Part shown: positions 57,859-64,000 of the stretch, piece after piece
Layout of the letters: each line of letters opens with the position of its first letter
How positions within the stretch are numbered: the first letter of the stretch is position 1
Source of the DNA: Oscheius dolichura
Taxonomy: Eukaryota; Nematoda; Chromadorea; Rhabditida; Rhabditidae
NCBI GenBank assembly: GCA_932521035.1
Contig: OW051494.1
Coordinates: 6,682,001-6,746,000, forward strand
Direction: 5' to 3'
Length of the DNA stretch: 64,000 bases
The notes under the pieces: generated by a model
The model's input: the letters and a program-made list of their open reading frames with translations, nothing else
Told to the model about the DNA's origin: nothing
The model's database searches: none
Made by a program: the position numbers and the translations under genes

Positions 57859-60800
57859 CTGAATCTATGGGAATGAAAAAGGAGGATGAGTAGGGGAGGA
57901 GAAGATTAGAGGATGACTGCCCACAGCACCAAATGGCACACTGACTCATGGTCGGGTTACTGTAGATCGCCCGTAGGTATTTCACGGCACAGCAATCAGA
58001 GCTGCCGGGTACAAAGGGCGTCCCCCGTGGTGGATGACGGGGGTTTCCCCGTCCAAATGGGGTCGGTGTTATGAGGGTAACAAGCTTGAAATGAGCTCAT
58101 TACCTCTCTTCACCCGGATCCTTATATTTAGAACCACTCGGAAGGGCTGATGGGCACATAAAAAATGTGGGAGACGGCTCCCCGCGGGACGGGGATCATA
58201 ACTATGGGATGGCGACGTGATATGCCCATTTTCACACATAAATTACTCTGGGGAACCCTCTCGTGAGGGAGGGAGAACAAGTCTAACAACACGAAGAAAA
58301 TGTCTCCAGCTGAGCTGACGTATCGTCGTCAGGAAATTAACCGAGGACACTGAACAGTTGCACGCGGGCAGGGGAAGCTGTTCTCAGAAGGAGGATACAT
58401 CGGGATGATTAGAGGGAGGAGGGAGGATAATCCCGACTGGTCAGGGAGGACTACTACAGGGATGACTGTCCTCTAGAGAGGAGAGCCGGATTATGGTACT
58501 ATACGAGGGGAGGAGCACTTCACCGGCCGGGGAGAGGACTTCCTGGGAGACGACATAACAAAAACAGACAGGAAAGGGTGGAGGAGGACGTCAATGGATG
58601 GCATTCCCTAGGATATGGCCAACTTAATCCAATGTTATTGTAGTGGATTTGGGGAAGAGGGAGGAGGGTAAATATGGGGGAAGAGAAGGGGATGACGACG
58701 TCCTGGTAACGGGAGACAAAGGGGAAGCGATCCGTTGGCAGAGAAACAAAATAACTGGAAGGAGAGGAGGATCTCGGTCAAGGAGGACCAGTTGATAGCA
58801 CGAGGGCCGTCCAGAGAGAGAGAGAGAGAGTCCAGTGTGTCTAATGCAAGCCGGGAGAGCAGAATAATAACAGGTAAAAAAGGAGACTGATGCTAATGAG
58901 GCCACTTCAGCCAGGGGACAGTAAGCCCGGCGGGAGGAGACAAACATAAACAAGACTTCTGGAGGTGACGAACCGGCTGAATACGATGAAATTGAGAGTA
59001 TTCTCGGGTCATCTTCTGCTCTCGGGTACGGATCAAAACAGGGCAAATCCGAGAGAGAAGTAGCCGTCTATACAACCGGAGGAGGTGGGATGAAATGAGG
59101 AGAAGCGCGTGGGTTGAAGAGATTATGGCTGGAATTCTCGAGAAAAGGGGAAACAGAGCAGACTACAACTTCTGTACGAGGCGGACCAATAAGAAGTGGC
59201 GTGGCGGCCAGAAGATTTGAAACTAGAGGTTACCTAGCAGAATGATATTACGGCCGGCAATAGACAGAAGACAGAGAGCAGACCAGGATGACATGTTCAC
59301 CGGGAAGACGAAAAGAGCAGAAGGTGCACTTTTTTAGAAGAAGAAGAGATGACTGATTACTAAAGAGAGCACGGTTGATGGCCCGTCTGGATCTGTTCGG
59401 ATGTATCATGAGCAGAACGACCAAAATGGCAAAAAAAATTACAAACATGTTTGGTCGTTTTCTTCGAACCGGCGGCGCGTCACAGATAGGGGACCTTTTG
59501 ATCGGCCAAAGTGAATTAATTATCGAGAACGAGTGACTTTTGTCTAGTTTAGTGAGAGGGCAGGGAGAACTACCGGGGTAGTGGGAACCCTCGGGTGACG
59601 GTAGGGATGAATAGAAAAGAAATGAGAGGAGGACGTCAGCTGAGGAAGGAGGAAGGGGAAATGATAATAGAAGTAGACGAGGAGGAGAACTATGAGGCCG
59701 GGGACAAAATACACGGCTACACGGATTTAGAAGGGGAGGAGAGGAGGAAGGAATGGAGGAATGCTCGAGGGGGGACACCGTGTATGTCCCATGAACAAGA
59801 AAACACTGGAGAAGTTTCCCAGATCATTTGAAGTACCTAGAATGACGGGCATCACGAGAAGGACTCCCTCTACCTTGATGTGGGAAAGGCAGGGGATAAT
59901 GAGAATAATGAGACCGGGTCAGAAAGGACAACTACAAGTTGTTCAAACGTCAGACAGCCAGACGTCAGATGCTGGGAAACAGACGTCTGCAAATGACAAC
60001 GATGAAGAAATCCCCCTCTCTCTCATTTTCAGTCTTTTATAAGGGAAAGGGGGGGGGGGGGGGGGGTTTAAAAAAGAGGATGGCCTAATGGAGCCCCTTA
60101 CTCGGCCATCCTCCCCTTTCATCTAGACGTCATCGTGTGATAAAATAAGGAGGGAGAAAGTGAAACGGTGTGGTAGAAAAAACAATAAGTCGGCTGTCAA
60201 GTTGGCCGGCTATCAGCGATCGCGGCGGCCTAACCTAGATTCCTCGACAGTGATACGGGGTTAACCGGACTACTCAAGTGCACCTCGACAGTCGTTTTCA
60301 CTATATTTTATGGAGGATTATGGACGAGGCGGCCGTCTCAAGAGATTCTTGATTTCTAGTGAGAGACTCGCCCTTTCCTCTATCTCCGCCATGAGCTCCT
60401 ATTGGGTCGAACGGTACTTGTCGGCAGAAAAAGTAAATGAGTTCTTTCACTATTGGAAAACTTAATTGCTGACCATTTCCTTTCGTCTCCCATGTTCTTT
60501 TTCTACAAAACACTACAAATCTCAACTTTATAACAAGTGACCAGGCCGATCCCCCGCAATGAGTGCCCTTCCAAAGCTTTCGACTGTCTATGTGCAAGAT
60601 ACAGAGTCCACATGTTGATCAGTACAATGTGCAAAGAGAAGCCACCATTTTGGATAATAAGAGGTGCGCGGCTGCAAGTCGAAGCTCAATGAACAGAGGC
60701 TTCTCCGAGATATCTAGAAGAGTACAGAAAATTGAAGAATGACGAAGAAACCAAACCGAAAATGAGGCTGTATTCAAACCGAGCGATGATGTTCTTTGAA

Positions 60801-62953
60801 GGAATGGTCCAGGGTAGGACGGCCCTACTATCTTCTTATTCAGTGGGCAGTTGCCCTTGTTTTGGGACAGTAACAGATGGACATGCAAGAAGTTTTCATC
60901 TACCAATGGAATGCCCGTCTCGATCTCGACGTACATTGACAAGCTAGCCGCCGTCTTCGCTTTTGTCTCCATGTGTATGCTCCAGCGGTTGGTGGCTCTT
61001 GGTTTTTGGGTAAACGAAGGCCTGTCACTTTGTCATCCTCTACTTCTCCCATCCTCCTGCTCCCAGGCCTCCGTTTTCTGTAGGCCTTATCCGTTGAGGG
61101 GAGTATAAAGGACAGTGTCTCCGGTACTCCCCTTATTGCCTCCACCATCCTCGGCTTCAAATAACAGAACAGTTTTCTGGAAATAACGGATCCTTCGGGA
61201 GGTCAATCCTTTTGACATGGAAGGTATCATAACATCTGAATTATTCCGCCTCGTAATGTTCCGTTTGGCTGAACCTCCAAATTATGGCACCAGATAGATT
61301 AAAACAGAAGGAAACAGCCAGGGAAGAGATCAGAAAGGTATGAAGGAGACGACTCGCCCGTTGGCTGCCTATTCACTCGCCGTTTGTCTCTGCAACCGGA
61401 CACTCCACCGCGCCACCCCAGTCCCTCCAATAAACCCCTCGACACATCATCTTCCCCTTGGTCTTGGATTTCCAACAAAGGTCTCTCTGCCTGCCGGGGG
61501 ATCGATGTCCTCCCTTCCCTGTTACTCCTCTCATGATTTGCGTCGGCGATCCCCAAAGACGCCGGGCCTCCCCACATCAATTATAGATAAAAAGGGAGAC
61601 GCCTCCTCTCTCTCCTTTCTAATCCCACGCCCGTTCCCCCTCCATAACCAGTTCCCGACCGATTGTTGTAAAGAGACCGACAAATATTACATAGACACAC
61701 GGTCCTGACTCCCATACTTCCTACTCTCCTCTACCCCCATCGGGTATCCGTTTCTGTTACACCCTTTCCCCTTCGACGGAAGTATTCTTCGAGGGGATAC
61801 GGGTGACGTAAATGGCGGTCTGAAATAACAGAAAAGGGGGAGGCCGGCACAAACACGGCCTTTTTTGTAACTCGGGCTCGTCCCTCTCGAATGTCAGATT
61901 GACCTGTCCTCCTTGATCTCCTCCTCTCTGGAGCATTATTAAAGGACTAAAGATTAGAATAGAGGTGTGTTTACAAATAACAAGGTGTGCGTGGACGGTG
62001 CCGGGTCTCCCCCTCCCTGCCGACTGGTCAGCTGTTGTTCTCTCTCTTGGCTACCTCATTTGGACGACGCCTTCCCCAATCGATGTCTCAAACTCTCTCC
62101 GTGCTTTTTTTTCGTCCTCACGTTAAGCGGAATAATTGACCTTGGCCGTTTCCTCTTGATATTAGGGGTGCCTTCCGCCTTCGTTTCTCAAAATATCACC
62201 TTTTCCCGTCTATTTTGAGAACCAAAGAACTTTTTCCCCTGAAAGTGACAGGCGGCTTCTTCTCGCCATCAATTAGTCTCGTCATTATCCTCCCGCCATT
62301 GACTGAAAAATGATCCATTCCTGTTCTCCTTCCAGCGAGGAGGATTACGAGCCATTTGATCTCCGCGCTGCTTCTTCTTCTATGCATTCACCAGGACAAC
62401 GTCTATAAAAATGATTTTCTCAATGCTGACATGGAAATATGGAGCCATTTTGAGAAATTAGAGATAAAACGTCGTTTCTATTCTCCCTGCTGAAATATTC
62501 CATCAGGGAACATCCAGTAGCCTTTCCTTTTCCTTTTTATTTGATTTTGTTCCCGAAATTCGGCGTGTTCCCCCGCGCGAACTTGTTGCCTGGTCGCTAT
62601 GGATAAATATATGCAGCGAACTCGTTGCAATTAGGTTTTCATGGGCAGCGATTGGAACTGAATTGAACGGGGGGCGAATAAAGGGAAAGGGAGGGAGAAA
62701 GAGCCGCCAAGTGCATAAAAATGTCTCTCGACCGAGCATAAATCGGGGGGACGAGTTAGTTTTTACTCTGTCTCCCTCGGAGCAGGTGTCCTCCTCCCCT
62801 CCCAGACCAGTTCAGCTGTCCTTTCTGTCCCGTCTGCTTCCCTCATTACGAGCCCCTGCTCATATTCCATTCTCCCCTCTCGCCATCCTCTACTTTCTAT
62901 CCTCCGCTTCCTAAAAACGTATGTTTCAGCTGTACCAGTCCTATCTCCAGACT
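57859..62953. other. 5-kb region without a recognised gene
   Basis: The first half is purine-rich on the plus strand (about 57.9-59.9 kb); the part after 61.3 kb is pyrimidine-rich. Open frames of 80-176 codons follow these biases and show no motifs or splice chain. At 60049-60066 there is a poly-G tract. The 60.3-61.1 kb part is less biased and is open on both strands (117 codons minus at 60619-60972), but I could not support a gene. Confidence 0.45.
60049..60066. repeat. Poly-G tract
   Basis: Eighteen consecutive G residues followed by TTTAAAAAAG. It is likely length-variable and may be a sequencing-difficult site. Confidence 0.9.
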
Positions 62954-63528
62954 ATGTCTGCTGGTCTGGCCGTCAAGCGTAATCAGCCTCGTGAGTTGTC
63001 TCTGTCCCCTTACACGGTGTTCCTTCAGGTTGTCTCTCCCTCCACGAGGAGCAACCCTCTGTTTCTGGAGATGAGAAGGAGGAGGACATCGAGCGGCTGG
63101 AGGAGAGGGAGACGAGGAGTGAATGCGTCAGGAAAGGCTGCTACCTCTTCGGTCAGTTACCATCCTCCTGAGAAAGCTCTCTGCTCCCTCGAGGAGACCC
63201 TCCCCCCAATTCAAACTAATCTTTGGAACTTTCAGGAACTTCAAAGAATCACTGTGAAGAGGAGGGAGCCGTGCTCTCGCTGAGCAGTTCGGAGGAGAGT
63301 CTGCCCACGCCGGGAATGGGGGACGAGTTGGAGAAGTTGAAAGATGAGGCGGCGGAGGAGGACGAGGACGAGGAGATCAACATCCTAGAGGACCCCGTCA
63401 TATCCAGAAAGGTTAGCTCTCTCTCTTTCTCTTTAATTTATGGCTTTCAATCTCCTGTTTATTTTCTCACATTACCGGGACAGAAAAAAGACAGAACACG
63501 TGGGACGCGATGTGAATCAGACATGTGA
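62954..63528 (+). CDS. Small acidic protein of unknown function
   Basis: Exon 1 (62954-62990, MSAGLAVKRNQP) follows an acceptor ATGTTTCAG at 62931. It joins through a 38-nt intron (62991-63028) to CLSLHEEQPSVSGDEKEED and SECVRKGCYLFG. Further introns lead to TSKNHCEEEGAVLSLSSSEE, a very acidic run (AAEEDEDEEINILEDPVIS) and a basic end (KKKDRTRGTRCESDM, TGA at 63526). About 124 residues. Four Cys in the first half could pair or bind a metal. No family recognised. The phrase ILEDPVISRK resembles ILDDPLISEK in the nested ORF at 56289-56867, and SECVRKGC is loosely like EELVRRGY there. The last exon is the weakest part of the model. Confidence 0.5.
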
Positions 63529-64000
63529 GAGGGTGCCCGGGAGGAGGGCGATTGAATTGACCCTTGTCACGACACGGGTTGCGAAAAGGACACGCGCCGG
63601 TCAGAAAATTCGAGGGGAGTCAGCTGTGCCGCTTGGAGAGGACAGGGCGAGATCAGCATGATCTCGTACCAGGCGGCAGAGAGAAAGACGAGAAGGGCAC
63701 CTATTTTCAACAGGAGATCGCCACCTGCCGCCTGTTTTGCTCTCAATCCTCCCGTATCCGCTTATTTACGGGGTGCCTTCCAATTGTATCCAATAAACAA
63801 TAATCTGTGGTCCCCCTAGACAGCGGAGAGGGGATTCCTATCGAAAAGCAACTGATCCCGGAGTTCAAACCCGAGAGAAATAAACACGGAGGAATTCCTT
63901 GTAATCTTTAGAGACTGCCTCCCCGATACAAATCATCCGCCCCGTTTTCCCTCTCTCGCCACCCGTCACCTGTCCCTTCTTCTCCGGGTTAAATTCCAGC
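63529..64000. other. Window end, no gene seen
   Basis: An AATAAA is present at about 63793 (CCAATAAACAATAATC), which could end the upstream transcript. Nothing else could be supported. Confidence 0.4.

Noticed and set aside
59248..59778. 176-codon minus ORF rich in Ser, Pro and Leu.
   Set aside because: It follows the purine bias of the plus strand and carries no motif.
63840..63900. GGAGTTCAAACCC resembles a tRNA B box.
   Set aside because: No A box at the right distance and no acceptor or anticodon stem can be drawn.

Overview
The window is nuclear DNA of a nematode. The best single marker is a cuticle collagen (46789-47732) with the short N-terminal membrane segment, an RVKR cleavage site and Gly-X-Y blocks split by Cys pairs. 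Two chemoreceptor genes of the Str-like seven-helix type agree with this. Genes are intron-rich, and most introns are only 36-46 nt. Many start codons sit just 3' of a pyrimidine-AG splice acceptor, which suggests spliced-leader trans-splicing. The species cannot be named from this sequence.

Layout. 155-11390 is one CLASP gene whose 4-kb second intron holds three minus-strand genes: a damaged chemoreceptor, an 87-residue protein and an intact chemoreceptor. An intronless SKP1-type gene and an unrecognised nuclear-type repeat protein follow (11702-14519). 14520-20290 is a repeat-bearing, low-complexity stretch with no gene I can name. On the minus strand come a BMP-branch R-SMAD (21366-22989) and the mitochondrial trifunctional-protein beta subunit (23615-25305). 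Next is a tight plus-strand run of PRP19, a SUMO protease, an ornithine carrier and glycyl-tRNA synthetase (26215-35886), spaced like an operon. Then follow xylulokinase, a RING/coiled-coil gene, a possible cysteine-peptidase-like gene, a decayed RING/coiled-coil relative, ERMP1 with the collagen in its last intron, an alpha-arrestin with a small plus-strand gene in an intron, a NYN-like/zinc-finger gene, and a secreted protein with about twelve EF-hands carrying a same-strand ORF in an intron. The last 6 kb is mostly noncoding and ends with a small acidic-protein gene.

Three themes stand out. Genes inside introns of other genes recur at least four times. Base composition switches between GC-rich and AT-rich blocks (about 5.6-11.6 kb and 22.8-36.0 kb are AT-rich), and the switches fall inside CLASP and near the 5' end of the SMAD gene. 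The AT-rich blocks carry mostly housekeeping genes, while receptors, collagen, small proteins and broken genes lie in the GC-rich parts.
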